From the NCBI RefSeq assembly GCF_900105735.1, contig NZ_LT629793.1:1736001-1800000 (forward strand): a stretch of DNA of 64,000 bases. Direction: 5' to 3'. This DNA is from Pseudomonas yamanorum. GTDB taxonomy: Bacteria; Pseudomonadota; Gammaproteobacteria; Pseudomonadales; Pseudomonadaceae. Shown here in pieces: positions 8,894-17,189 of the stretch. Within the stretch, counting starts at the first letter, position 1. Each line of letters opens with the position of its first letter. The notes under the pieces are model-generated. The model searched no databases. It worked only from the letters and a program-made list of their open reading frames with translations, and was not told the origin of the DNA. The position numbers were made by a program, and so were the translations under genes.

Positions 8894-8928
8894 AAAAAAC
8901 GGCACAACCTGCGTTGTGCCGTTTTTTT
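8894..8928 (+). terminator. Rho-independent terminator
   Basis: Hairpin CGGCACAAC-CTGC-GTTGTGCCG followed by seven T, five bases after the channel stop. The A-run on the left lets it also serve the converging hydrolase gene that ends at 8939. Confidence 0.88.
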
Positions 8929-8938
8929 GCGTTCAGCC

Positions 8939-9583
8939 TTACTTGACCTGACGCTGCGGCGCACCGTGCACCATGGTGTAGGCGTAATCCACGCCCATGC
9001 CGTAAGCACCGCTGTGCTCCAGGACCAGGCCCATCACCGCGTCGTAAGTCTCTTTGTGAGCCCAGTCACGCTGGTACTCCAGCAGCACTTGCTGCCAGGT
9101 GACCGGTACCGCGCCGGCCTGAATCATCCGCTGCACCGACATGTCGTGCGCTTCTTTGCTGGTGCCGCCGGAGGCATCGGTGACGATGTACACCTCGTAG
9201 CCTTCGGCCAGGGCTTCCAGGGCCGGGAAGTTCAGGCAAACCTCGGTCCACAGGGCCGCCATGATCAGCTTCTTGCGGCCGGTGGCCTTCACCGCGGCCA
9301 CCAGTGCCTTGTCTTCCCAGGAGTTCATCGAAGTGCGCTCGATCGGCTGCTGGTCCGGGAACACGTTCAACAGCTCCGGCCAGATGTAGCCGCTGAAGCT
9401 CTTGGTCTCAACCGAGGTCAGGATGGTCGGCACGTTGAAGATCTTGGCGGCCTTGGCCAGCGCCACCGTGTTGTTCTTCAGGGTCTGGCGATCGATCGAC
9501 TGCACGCCAAAGGCCATCTGTGGCTGGTGGTCGATCAAGATCAGGGTGGAGTTGGTTGGGTTGAGCAATTCGCGAATAGACAT
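8939..9583 (-). CDS. ycaC: YcaC-like cysteine hydrolase (isochorismatase superfamily)
   Basis: A 214-residue hydrolase with the YcaC layout: D18 in LILIDHQ, R83 in IERTSMN and the nucleophile C116 in LWTEVCLNFPALEA. The cis-peptide region and the VVTDAS-like motif (VYIVTDASGGTS) are also present. The physiological substrate of YcaC proteins is unknown; they form octameric or higher assemblies. The gene is divergent from a LysR regulator at 9737, and paired direct repeats sit in the gap. That arrangement suggests regulation by the neighbour. Confidence 0.85.
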   Translation of the reverse strand: MSIRELLNPTNSTLILIDHQPQMAFGVQSIDRQTLKNNTVALAKAAKIFNVPTILTSVETKSFSGYIWPELLNVFPDQQPIERTSMNSWEDKALVAAVKATGRKKLIMAALWTEVCLNFPALEALAEGYEVYIVTDASGGTSKEAHDMSVQRMIQAGAVPVTWQQVLLEYQRDWAHKETYDAVMGLVLEHSGAYGMGVDYAYTMVHGAPQRQVK

Positions 9584-9679
9584 GGTGACTTCCTTTTAAT
9601 GTTTTCGATTCGGTAAGGGGTGCGTTCAGCGCCGCTTTGAAGCTTTGCTGGCGGCTTGGAAGTAACTTTACGATCTGGA

Positions 9680-9709
9680 TAAAATCGAGACAATTACCTA
9701 AAATCGAGA
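9680..9709. promoter_or_regulatory. 11-bp direct repeat in divergent promoter region
   Basis: TAAAATCGAGA occurs at 9680-9690 and again at 9699-9709, a 19-bp period. The two copies lie between the divergent YcaC-like and LysR genes, 28 bp before the LysR start. Two-turn spacing and position suggest binding sites for the adjacent LysR protein. This is inference. Confidence 0.45.
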
Positions 9710-9736
9710 ATCATTGATTCTAAAAAAGTGACAATC

Positions 9737-10642
9737 ATGGATCGCATTGAATGCATGCGCGCGTTTGTCGTCACCGTCGGCGAGAACGGCTTTGCGGCCG
9801 CCGCGCGCGCCATGGACGTACCGCGCTCAAAAGTCAGCAAACAGATTCAGGCTCTGGAAGAAGCCATAGGCGTGCAACTGCTTCAGCGCACCACCCGCAG
9901 CCTGCATTTGACAGAGGCCGGGGCCGAGTATTTTGAAGCGGCGCGTGAAGTACTGGCCGCCCTGGATGAGGCCGAACAGAGAGCCAGAGACGGCATAGGG
10001 GAGCTACGGGGAGTGTTGCGGGTCAATGCGCCGATGTCGTTCGGGCTGCACCGCCTGGGAAGATTGATTCCGCTGTTCCATGAACAGCATCCGCATATCG
10101 AGCTGCAACTGGTGCTCAGCGACCAGCAGGTGGACCCGGTACGCGGCGGGTTCGATGTGACCATCCGTATCGCCAGCATGCCAGACTCAACGATGATCGC
10201 TCGCCAACTCGCGCCGGCGCCACGGGTCATGGTGGCCGCGCCAGCCTACCTGGCACGCGCGGGCACACCGCAAACCCCGCAAGACCTGCGGCAGCACCAA
10301 TGCCTCAATTATGGCTATCTGCAAAGCGGCGTCAGCCTGCAACTGAGCAAGGGCCAGGAAACCCAGCGGGTCAACGTTACCGGCCCTCTACACGCCAACA
10401 ATGGCGACCTGCTGGCCCAGGCGGCAGAAGCCGGGATGGGCATCGCCCTGTTGCCGGACTTTATCGTCGAAGACGCCCTGAACGCCGGACGCCTGGTGCC
10501 GGTGCTCTGCGAGTGGCAGGCGCCGGCAATCACCATCAACGCGGTTTACTCGTCAGCGCGACGCGTGCCGCAAAAGACCCGCACGTTCATTGATTTTTTG
10601 GTGACGCAGTTGGCGCCGACGACCGCAGGCCCAACCGGCTGA
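9737..10642 (+). CDS. LysR-family transcriptional regulator
   Basis: A 301-residue LTTR. The N-terminal winged helix (MDRIECMRAFVVTVGENGFAAAARAMDVPRSKVSKQIQALEEAIGVQLLQRTTRSLHLTEAG) is complete. A substrate-binding domain of the CrgA/PecT type follows (LRVNAPMSFGLHRLGRLIPLF, AEAGMGIALLPDF). I chose ATG 9737; a GTG three codons upstream is possible. It is divergent from ycaC, its likely target. Its last 56 bp overlap the 3' end of the converging DMT transporter gene. Confidence 0.88.
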   Translation: MDRIECMRAFVVTVGENGFAAAARAMDVPRSKVSKQIQALEEAIGVQLLQRTTRSLHLTEAGAEYFEAAREVLAALDEAEQRARDGIGELRGVLRVNAPMSFGLHRLGRLIPLFHEQHPHIELQLVLSDQQVDPVRGGFDVTIRIASMPDSTMIARQLAPAPRVMVAAPAYLARAGTPQTPQDLRQHQCLNYGYLQSGVSLQLSKGQETQRVNVTGPLHANNGDLLAQAAEAGMGIALLPDFIVEDALNAGRLVPVLCEWQAPAITINAVYSSARRVPQKTRTFIDFLVTQLAPTTAGPTG

Positions 10643-11468
10643 TCCACACCGCCGCCAGGATCACCGAGCCACCCAGGAACAGCCTGCCGAGCGGCTCATG
10701 CTGATTCCAGATCAGCAAGTTCAGCAACAACCCCACCGGCACATGCAGGTTATTCATCACCGCCAATGTGCCGCCATTGACCATGCACGCGCCCTTGTTC
10801 CACCAGTACATGCCCAGTGCCGTACTGACCAGCCCGAGGAACACCAAAACGCCCCATTGCAACGGTGCTTCCGGCAGGAAATTGGCCTTGCCGAACATCA
10901 GGAACGCCGGCAATGCCACCGCCAACGCGCCGAGGTAGAAGTAACCAAAGCGCCGATAGTGCGGTAGATCGCTCGGATGGCGGGCCACCAAGTGCTTATA
11001 AAGCACCTGCCCGGCAGCGTAGGTGAAGTTCGCCAGTTGCAGCAGCAGGAAGCCCACGAAGAAGTTCGGGGTGATCTGGTCAAAGCGGATCACCGCCGCT
11101 CCCGTCACCGCTACCAATGCGGCCACCAGCGCCCACGGATTGAAGCGGCGGTTCAGGGCGTCTTCGATCAGGGTCACGTGCAACGGCGTGAGGATGGTGA
11201 ACAGCAACACCTCCGGCACCGTCAGTACTCTGAAGCTCAAATACAGACATACGTAAGTCACGCCAAACTGCAGCGCGCCGATCAACAGCATGCCACGCAT
11301 GAACGCCGGTTCTACCGAGCGCCAGCGGGTCAGCGGGATAAACACCAGCCCGGCCAACAGCACGCGCACCAGCACCGCAAAGTAACTGTCGACGTGACCG
11401 GCCAGGTATTCGCCGATCAAGCTGAAGGAAAACGCCTGGATCAGCGTCACAACAAGTAGATAGCCCAT
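10587..11468 (-). CDS. DMT/EamA-family transporter
   Basis: A 293-residue inner-membrane permease with ten predicted helices and two EamA repeats, the usual length for DMT exporters of amino acids or carboxylates. Recognisable pieces are SFSLIGEYLAGHVDSYFAVLVRVLLAGLVFIPL in repeat 1 and GLVSTALGMYWWNKG in repeat 2. The start at 11468 follows GAGG; a 42-codon in-frame upstream extension lacks membrane character and is rejected. The 3' end overlaps the LysR gene tail-to-tail by 56 bp. Substrate is unknown. Confidence 0.85.
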   Translation of the reverse strand: MGYLLVVTLIQAFSFSLIGEYLAGHVDSYFAVLVRVLLAGLVFIPLTRWRSVEPAFMRGMLLIGALQFGVTYVCLYLSFRVLTVPEVLLFTILTPLHVTLIEDALNRRFNPWALVAALVAVTGAAVIRFDQITPNFFVGFLLLQLANFTYAAGQVLYKHLVARHPSDLPHYRRFGYFYLGALAVALPAFLMFGKANFLPEAPLQWGVLVFLGLVSTALGMYWWNKGACMVNGGTLAVMNNLHVPVGLLLNLLIWNQHEPLGRLFLGGSVILAAVWISRLGLRSSAPTASPKNQ

Positions 11469-11530
11469 GCTCGCCTCATTTTGAATGGGCGCGACATTAG
11501 CGGTTTTCGGGGCTTTACGAAACTCAAGGC

Positions 11531-11566
11531 AAAAAAAACCCGACCTCGCTAAAAGCGTCAGTCGGG
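11531..11566 (-). terminator. Rho-independent terminator of azoR
   Basis: On the reverse strand, CCCGAC/GTCGGG with a nested CGCT/AGCG stem is followed by eight T. It lies downstream of the azoreductase stop at 11672 and before the DMT start. Confidence 0.75.
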
Positions 11567-11671
11567 CGGGAGCACTCAGGAGCAAAAAGTGCAAAGGGAG
11601 GTTCGATACGCGTACTTGAAGGGTTGCGTGGAGCTATCTAAACAGCGGGCGATTATCTGACGATTAACATC

Positions 11672-12271
11672 TCACGCCACTTGGGCGAGCAGTGCCTTGG
11701 CCTGGTTCACGCCCTTTTCCTGGAAGTCACCGCCCAGGTTCACCCCTTCGGCGTGAATGAACGTGACGTCGTGGATGCCGATAAAGCCCATGACCTGACG
11801 CAGGTACGGTTCCTGGTGGTCGGTGCTGCCGCCGGCATGAATGCCGCCGCGGGCGGTCAGTACAAAGGCGCGCTTGTCGGTCAGCAGGCCCTGGGGGCCG
11901 GTGGCGGTGTACTTGAAGGTCACACCGGCACGCAGCACATGGTCCAGCCAGGCCTTTAGGGTGCTGGGAATCGCGAAGTTGTACATCGGTGCGGCCATCA
12001 CCAACACATCGGCGGCCAGCAGCTCATCGGTCAGTTCGTTGGAGCGATCCAGGGAAGCCTGTTCGATCGTGCTGCGCTGTTCGGCAGGTTTCATCCAGCC
12101 ACCCAGCAGGTTGGCGTCCAGGTGCGGCACGGGGTTGATGGCGAGGTCACGTACGGTGATCTGATCAGCCGGGTGAGCGACTTTCCATTGACTGATGAAT
12201 TGTTGGGTCAGTTGGCGGGAGATTGAGTCCTGCTGACGGGCGCTGCTTTCGATGATCAGAACACGGGCCAT
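11672..12271 (-). CDS. azoR: FMN-dependent NADH-azoreductase
   Basis: A 199-residue flavodoxin-fold enzyme of the AzoR/AcpD family that reduces azo compounds and quinones with NAD(P)H. The FMN phosphate loop is at the start (VLIIESSARQQDSISRQL). The isoalloxazine-binding segment APMYNFAIPSTLKAWLDHVLRAGVTF and the ARGG motif are intact. Length is normal (about 200). It is monocistronic with a terminator at 11531-11566. Pseudomonas species usually have several paralogues, so the numbering of this one is not assigned. Confidence 0.9.
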   Translation of the reverse strand: MARVLIIESSARQQDSISRQLTQQFISQWKVAHPADQITVRDLAINPVPHLDANLLGGWMKPAEQRSTIEQASLDRSNELTDELLAADVLVMAAPMYNFAIPSTLKAWLDHVLRAGVTFKYTATGPQGLLTDKRAFVLTARGGIHAGGSTDHQEPYLRQVMGFIGIHDVTFIHAEGVNLGGDFQEKGVNQAKALLAQVA

Positions 12272-12422
12272 GATTATGTAAGCTCCATCGGTGAATGCTG
12301 TAAGGCGATGGAGTGAAGGTTAATCAGAGCCCGTTCGATTAAAAAGCGTAAAAAATTGCTATAACCCATCTAGAAATTTGTTTATAAGCGGAGTATTGCT
12401 GTAGGCGTCCTCCGCTTTTGCC

Positions 12423-12737
12423 TTATTTCGGTGCGCAGGTCAGTTGGATACGCATCTTGATAATGGCACGGCTGAAATTGACCGTGGTGTTGGTAGTTTT
12501 CCCTGCTGCGACCGTGACCTTGCGGGTACGCGGCGCTTCCGGACCATTGGTAAAGCGTACCTTGCACTCCGCGTCATTGGGGCCGTAGTTGGTGAGTTGG
12601 ATCGAACTGATGTTGCTGTCGACGTCCGACGCGCTGTAATCGATCTTCACGCCCTGAATGTCTTTCGTCACATCGGTACTGAATGCAAACGCACTCAACG
12701 GCAGCAGCGTCAGCAGCACACAACAGAATTTTCTCAT
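12423..12737 (-). CDS. Small secreted protein of unknown function
   Basis: A 104-residue protein with signal peptide MRKFCCVLLTLLPLSAFAF. The mature domain reads as a small beta sandwich (VKIDYSASDVDSNISSIQLTNYG, then EAPRTRKVTVAAGKTTNTTVNFSRAIIKMRIQLTC) with two cysteines that may pair. Similar short Pseudomonas proteins are sometimes mislabelled 3-phosphoglycerate kinase in databases, which this sequence does not support. The start at 12737 follows GGAG and is 49 bp from the divergent LysR gene. Confidence 0.75.
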   Translation of the reverse strand: MRKFCCVLLTLLPLSAFAFSTDVTKDIQGVKIDYSASDVDSNISSIQLTNYGPNDAECKVRFTNGPEAPRTRKVTVAAGKTTNTTVNFSRAIIKMRIQLTCAPK

Positions 12738-12786
12738 TCGGCAGTCTCCAATAAGGACCGCCAGCTTAGGACAAGAGGAGCTCATC

Positions 12787-13710
12787 TTGAAAGCGCCCCG
12801 CGTTACCCTTGATCAATGGCGCACCCTGCAAGCCGTGGTCGACCATGGCGGCTTCGCCCAGGCGGCCGAAGCGCTGCACCGCTCGCAATCCTCGGTGAGC
12901 TACACCGTGGCCCGTATGCAGGACCAACTCGGCGTGCCGCTGCTGCGCATCGACGGGCGCAAGGCGGTGCTCACCGAAGCGGGTGAAGTGCTGCTGCGCC
13001 GCTCCCGGCAACTGGTGAAAAACGCCAGCCAGCTTGAAGACCTGGCCCACCATATGGAACAAGGCTGGGAGGCCGAGGTGCGGCTGGTGGTCGACGCGGC
13101 CTACCCCAACGCCCGCCTGGTGCGCGCCCTCACCGCCTTTATGCCGCAAAGCCGTGGCTGTCGGGTACGCCTGCGCGAGGAGGTGTTGTCCGGTGTCGAG
13201 GAACTGTTGATGGACGGCATGGCCGACCTCGCCATCAGCGGGTTCATCATTCCGGGTTACCTGGGGACGGAAATGAGCGACGTCGAATTTGTCGCCGTGG
13301 CCCACCCCGAACACCCGCTGCACCAACTGCACCGCGAACTGAGCTTCCAGGACCTGGAAAGCCATATGCAGGTGGTGATCCGCGACTCCGGCCGCCAGCA
13401 GCCACGGGACGTCGGCTGGCTCGGCGCCGAGCAACGCTGGACCGTCGGCAGCCTGCCCACCGCAGCGACCTTTGTCAGCAGCGGCCTGGGCTTCGCCTGG
13501 TTGCCCCGGCACCTGATCGAACGCGAACTCAAGGAAGGCCTGCTCAAGCTACTCCCCCTGGAACGAGGTGGCAGCCGCAACCCGACCTTCTATCTTTACT
13601 CGAACAAGGACAAACCCCTGGGCCCGGCCACGCAGATTCTTGTCGAGTTGCTGCGCACCTTCGACACTGCCCCACTGGACGCGCCGTTCGCCGCACCGCA
13701 GCAAGCCTGA
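12787..13710 (+). CDS. LysR-family transcriptional regulator (TTG start)
   Basis: A 307-residue LTTR. The HTH (VTLDQWRTLQAVVDHGGFAQAAEALHRSQSSVSYTVARMQDQLGVPLL) begins right after a TTG at 12787 that is well spaced from GAGGAG at 12775-12780. An in-frame ATG at 12658 would add 43 residues with no homology that run antisense through the neighbouring gene, so TTG is preferred. The effector domain contains SGFIIPGYLG and GLGFAWLPRHLIE. It is followed after 13 bp by the alpha/beta hydrolase and probably shares a transcript with it. Confidence 0.85.
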   Translation: MKAPRVTLDQWRTLQAVVDHGGFAQAAEALHRSQSSVSYTVARMQDQLGVPLLRIDGRKAVLTEAGEVLLRRSRQLVKNASQLEDLAHHMEQGWEAEVRLVVDAAYPNARLVRALTAFMPQSRGCRVRLREEVLSGVEELLMDGMADLAISGFIIPGYLGTEMSDVEFVAVAHPEHPLHQLHRELSFQDLESHMQVVIRDSGRQQPRDVGWLGAEQRWTVGSLPTAATFVSSGLGFAWLPRHLIERELKEGLLKLLPLERGGSRNPTFYLYSNKDKPLGPATQILVELLRTFDTAPLDAPFAAPQQA

Positions 13711-13723
13711 ACAAGGAGTTCCC

Positions 13724-14527
13724 ATGGCCTATTTCGAACATGAAGGTTGCACCCTGCATTACGAGGAATATGGCCATGGCGCTCCGCTGATCCTGATCCA
13801 CGGCCTGGGCTCCAGTTGCCTAGATTGGGAGCTGCAAGTGCCGGTACTGTCACAGCACTACTGGTTGATCGTGGTGGATGTGCGTGGTCACGGACGCTCC
13901 GACAAACCCCGGGAGCGCTACAGCATCGCCGGCTTCACCGCCGACCTGGTGGCCTTGATCGAACACCTGCAACTGCCCCCGGCCCACGTGGTCGGCTTGT
14001 CCATGGGTGGCATGATTGCCTTTCAACTGGCGGTGGATGAACCGCAAATGCTCAAGAGCCTGTGCATCGTCAACAGTGCGCCTCAGGTCAAGGTTCGCAC
14101 GGCCGGCGATTACTGGCAGTGGGCCAAGCGCTGGAGCCTGGCACGCGCCCTAAGCCTGAGCACCATCGGCAAAGCCCTGGGCAACATGCTGTTTCCCAAG
14201 CCCGAACAAGCCGAACTGCGGCGCAAGATGGCTGAACGCTGGGCAAAAAACGACAAACGTGCTCACCTCGCCAGCTTCGATGCAATTGTTGGCTGGGGCG
14301 TACAGGAACAACTTTCGAAAATCTCCTGTCCAACCCTGGTCATCAGCGCCGACCACGACTACACCCCCGTGGCGCAGAAAGAAATCTATGTAAAACTGCT
14401 GCCCGATGCGCGGCTGGTGGTGATCGAAGATTCCCGCCATGCCACGCCGCTGGATCAACCCGAACACTTCAATAACACCCTGCTCGATTTTCTCAAGACA
14501 GTCGAAACCACAACCCAGGATCACTGA
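13724..14527 (+). CDS. Alpha/beta-fold hydrolase
   Basis: A 267-residue hydrolase with the oxyanion HGLGSS motif (residues 26-31), the nucleophile elbow GLSMG (Ser93), an acid at Asp210 or Asp212 and the catalytic His239 in SRHATP. The family includes 3-oxoadipate enol-lactonase-like and ester hydrolases; substrate cannot be read from sequence. AAGGAG precedes the start, and only 3 bp separate its stop from ppiA, so the three genes LysR, hydrolase and ppiA look co-transcribed. Confidence 0.88.
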   Translation: MAYFEHEGCTLHYEEYGHGAPLILIHGLGSSCLDWELQVPVLSQHYWLIVVDVRGHGRSDKPRERYSIAGFTADLVALIEHLQLPPAHVVGLSMGGMIAFQLAVDEPQMLKSLCIVNSAPQVKVRTAGDYWQWAKRWSLARALSLSTIGKALGNMLFPKPEQAELRRKMAERWAKNDKRAHLASFDAIVGWGVQEQLSKISCPTLVISADHDYTPVAQKEIYVKLLPDARLVVIEDSRHATPLDQPEHFNNTLLDFLKTVETTTQDH

Positions 14528-14530
14528 CCC

Positions 14531-15094
14531 ATGCTGAAAAAAATCGCCTTCTTTGCCGGTTCCGTACTGTTCGCTGCCAACCTGATGGCGGCCGAACCCG
14601 CCAAGGCACCTCACGTCTTGATCACCACCACCAATGGCGACATTGAAATCGAACTGGACCCGGTCAAGGCCCCGATCAGTACCAAGAACTTCCTGGCCTA
14701 TGTCGACAAAGGCTTCTACACCAACACCATTTTTCACCGGGTAATCCCGGGGTTCATGGTGCAGGGCGGTGGGTTCACGTCGCAAATGTCGCAAAAGCCG
14801 ACCGAAGCACCGATCAAGAACGAAGCCAGCAACGGCCTGCATAACGTGCGCGGCACCCTGTCGATGGCGCGTACCAACGACCCGAACTCCGCCACCAGCC
14901 AATTCTTCATCAACGTTGCAGACAATGCCTTCCTCGACCCGGGCCGTGATGCGGGTTACGCGGTATTTGCCAAAGTGGTCAAGGGCATGGACGTGGTCGA
15001 CATCATCGTCAACTCGCAAACCACCACCAAACAGGGCATGCAGAACGTGCCAATCGATCCTGTCCTGATCAAGTCGGCCAAGCGCATCGACTGA
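14531..15094 (+). CDS. ppiA: Periplasmic peptidyl-prolyl cis-trans isomerase A
   Basis: A 187-residue cyclophilin with an export signal ([20 protein letters not shown]). The catalytic domain shows [14 protein letters not shown], the [13 protein letters not shown] block, [17 protein letters not shown] and the closing [16 protein letters not shown]. The active-site Arg of FHRVIPGFM and the Phe/Met pocket residues are present. It catalyses proline isomerisation during periplasmic protein folding. A strong hairpin follows at 15112. Confidence 0.93.
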   Translation: MLKKIAFFAGSVLFAANLMAAEPAKAPHVLITTTNGDIEIELDPVKAPISTKNFLAYVDKGFYTNTIFHRVIPGFMVQGGGFTSQMSQKPTEAPIKNEASNGLHNVRGTLSMARTNDPNSATSQFFINVADNAFLDPGRDAGYAVFAKVVKGMDVVDIIVNSQTTTKQGMQNVPIDPVLIKSAKRID

Positions 15095-15111
15095 AGGCTA
15101 CAGGGAGTTTC

Positions 15112-15136
15112 GCGCGGTGCCCCCAAGGCACCGCGC
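15112..15136 (+). terminator. Strong hairpin after ppiA
   Basis: GCGCGGTGCC-CCCAA-GGCACCGCGC is a perfect 10-bp stem 17 bp after the ppiA stop. Only a weak T-run follows (ACATTT), so it may attenuate transcription or protect the 3' end instead of fully terminating. Confidence 0.6.
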
Positions 15137-15146
15137 ACATTTGAAC

Positions 15147-15167
15147 AGGAGAGCCCGCCGCGCGGGC
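15147..15167 (+). promoter_or_regulatory. Shine-Dalgarno separated from the ABC start by a hairpin
   Basis: AGGAG at 15147-15151 is 26 nt from the ATG at 15178, too far for normal initiation. Between them lies a perfect hairpin GCCCGC-CGC-GCGGGC (15153-15167). Folding it would leave about 11 unpaired bases and bring the AGGAG into working distance. No other Shine-Dalgarno precedes the ATG. The structural reading is inference. Confidence 0.4.
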
Positions 15168-15177
15168 GTCATACCTA

Positions 15178-17010
15178 ATGCTCTATCGTCGTTTTGAACA
15201 ACTGATCGACATCTTCCGCGACGCTCCCAGCGCGGCCCCTCCCGATAAAGTCCTGCCCTTCTACATCTATTACCTGCGCCAGGTATGGCCGTGCTTTGCC
15301 GCCTTGCTGGTGGTGGGCCTGATCGGCGCGCTGATCGAAGTGGCGCTGTTCAGCTACCTGAGCCGCATCATCGACCTGGCTCAGGGCACGCCGCCCGCCA
15401 ACTTCTTCCAGATCCACGCCAATGAGCTGATCTGGATGGCCGTGGTCGCCCTGCTGCTGCGCCCGATCTTCGGCGCCCTGCATGACCTGTTGGTGCACCA
15501 GACCATCAGCCCGGGCATGACCAGCCTGATCCGCTGGCAGAACCACAGCTACGTGCTCAAGCAGAGCCTGAACTTCTTCCAGAACGACTTCGCCGGGCGC
15601 ATTGCCCAGCGCATCATGCAAACCGGCAACTCCCTGCGCGACTCCGCAGTGGCCGCCGTGGACGCGATCTGGCACGTGGCGATCTACGCCATCAGCGCCC
15701 TGGTGCTGTTCGCCGAAGCCGACTGGCGCCTGATGATCCCGCTGATCACCTGGATCATCGCCTACAGCCTGGCCCTGCGGTACTTCGTGCCACGGGTCAA
15801 GGAACGCTCGGTGATTTCCTCCGAGGCACGTTCCAAATTGATGGGACGGATTGTCGACGGCTACACCAACATCACCACCTTGAAGCTGTTCGCTCATACG
15901 AATTACGAGCAGAACTACGCCAAGGAAGCCATCGTCGAGCAAACCGAGAAAACCCAGCTGGCCAGCCGCGTCGTGACCAGCATGGACATCGTGATCACCA
16001 CCATGAACGGCCTGTTGATTGTCTTTACCACCGGCCTTGCCCTGTGGCTGTGGACCCAATCCCTGATTTCAGTGGGCGCCATTGCCCTGGCCACCGGACT
16101 GGTGATTCGTATCGTGAACATGTCCGGCTGGATCATGTGGGTGGTCAACGGCATTTTCGAAAACATCGGCATGGTTCAGGACGGCCTGAAAACCATCGCC
16201 CAACCGCTGGCAGTGACCGACCGCGAGAATGCCCCGCGCCTGGAAGTGCACCATGGCGAGGTGCGGTTCGATCAGGTGGACTTCCACTACGGCAAGAAGA
16301 GCGGAATCATCAGCGGTCTGAACCTGGACATTAAACCGGGTGAAAAAATCGGCCTGATCGGTCCGTCCGGCGCGGGTAAATCTACCCTGGTCAACCTGCT
16401 GTTGCGCCTGTACGACCTGCAAGGCGGACGCATCCTGATCGACGGCCAGAACATCGCCGAAGTCGCCCAGGAAACCCTGCGCGAACAGATCGGCATGATC
16501 ACCCAGGACACCTCGCTGCTGCACCGCTCGATCCGCGACAACCTGCTGTATGGCAAGCCGGACGCCACCGATGAAGAGCTTTGGGCCGCGGTGCACAAGG
16601 CTCGCGCCGACGAGTTCATCCCGTTACTGTCGGACGCCGAGGGCCGTACCGGCCTGGACGCCCACGTCGGTGAACGCGGGGTCAAACTCTCCGGCGGGCA
16701 ACGCCAGCGGATCGCTATCGCGCGGGTGCTGCTCAAGGACGCGCCGATCCTGATCATGGACGAAGCCACCTCCGCGCTGGATTCGGAAGTGGAAGCGGCA
16801 ATCCAGGAAAGCCTGGAAACCCTGATGCAGGGCAAGACGGTAATCGCCATCGCCCACCGGCTTTCCACCATTGCCAGAATGGACAGGCTGGTGGTGCTGG
16901 AAAAAGGCCAGATTGCCGAAAGCGGCAGCCATGCCGAATTGCTCGCACAGGGCGGTTTGTATGCGCGATTGTGGCAACACCAGACCGGGGGGTTCGTCGG
17001 AATAGACTGA
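15178..17010 (+). CDS. ABC exporter, fused membrane and ATPase domains
   Basis: A 610-residue half-transporter of the MsbA/MDR type. Six membrane segments span about residues 30-330, starting PFYIYYLRQVWPCFAALLVVGLIGALIEVALFSYL. The ATPase domain has Walker A GPSGAGKST, Q-loop MITQDTSLLHRSIRDNLLYG, signature LSGGQRQRIAIAR, Walker B PILIMDEATSALD and the H-loop IAHRLSTI. It would work as a homodimer exporting a lipid, peptide or drug; the substrate is unknown. The in-frame start at 15178 gives the normal N-terminus despite an unusual leader (hairpin at 15153-15167). Confidence 0.9.
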   Translation: MLYRRFEQLIDIFRDAPSAAPPDKVLPFYIYYLRQVWPCFAALLVVGLIGALIEVALFSYLSRIIDLAQGTPPANFFQIHANELIWMAVVALLLRPIFGALHDLLVHQTISPGMTSLIRWQNHSYVLKQSLNFFQNDFAGRIAQRIMQTGNSLRDSAVAAVDAIWHVAIYAISALVLFAEADWRLMIPLITWIIAYSLALRYFVPRVKERSVISSEARSKLMGRIVDGYTNITTLKLFAHTNYEQNYAKEAIVEQTEKTQLASRVVTSMDIVITTMNGLLIVFTTGLALWLWTQSLISVGAIALATGLVIRIVNMSGWIMWVVNGIFENIGMVQDGLKTIAQPLAVTDRENAPRLEVHHGEVRFDQVDFHYGKKSGIISGLNLDIKPGEKIGLIGPSGAGKSTLVNLLLRLYDLQGGRILIDGQNIAEVAQETLREQIGMITQDTSLLHRSIRDNLLYGKPDATDEELWAAVHKARADEFIPLLSDAEGRTGLDAHVGERGVKLSGGQRQRIAIARVLLKDAPILIMDEATSALDSEVEAAIQESLETLMQGKTVIAIAHRLSTIARMDRLVVLEKGQIAESGSHAELLAQGGLYARLWQHQTGGFVGID

Positions 17011-17099
17011 TTCCGTTGGTTAACTGTACCCTCAATTCCGAACAATTCTGACAGTTTTCTCTATCTCACTGGTCTTGCGACACAATCCTGCTGTACTCC

Positions 17100-17126
17100 A
17101 ATCAGGCCCCAGGAGGGCCCTGATTT
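17100..17126 (+). terminator. Hairpin terminator between the ABC exporter and aqpZ
   Basis: AATCAGGCCC pairs with GGGCCCTGATT with one bulge, followed by a short T-run (TTTAAG). It lies 90 bp after the exporter stop and 64 bp before aqpZ. Confidence 0.55.
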
Positions 17127-17189
17127 AAGGCAGCAGGGAAGCGTCACAGACCCGTTAATCAGATAGAGCAATCTACTAAGGATGTGTTC

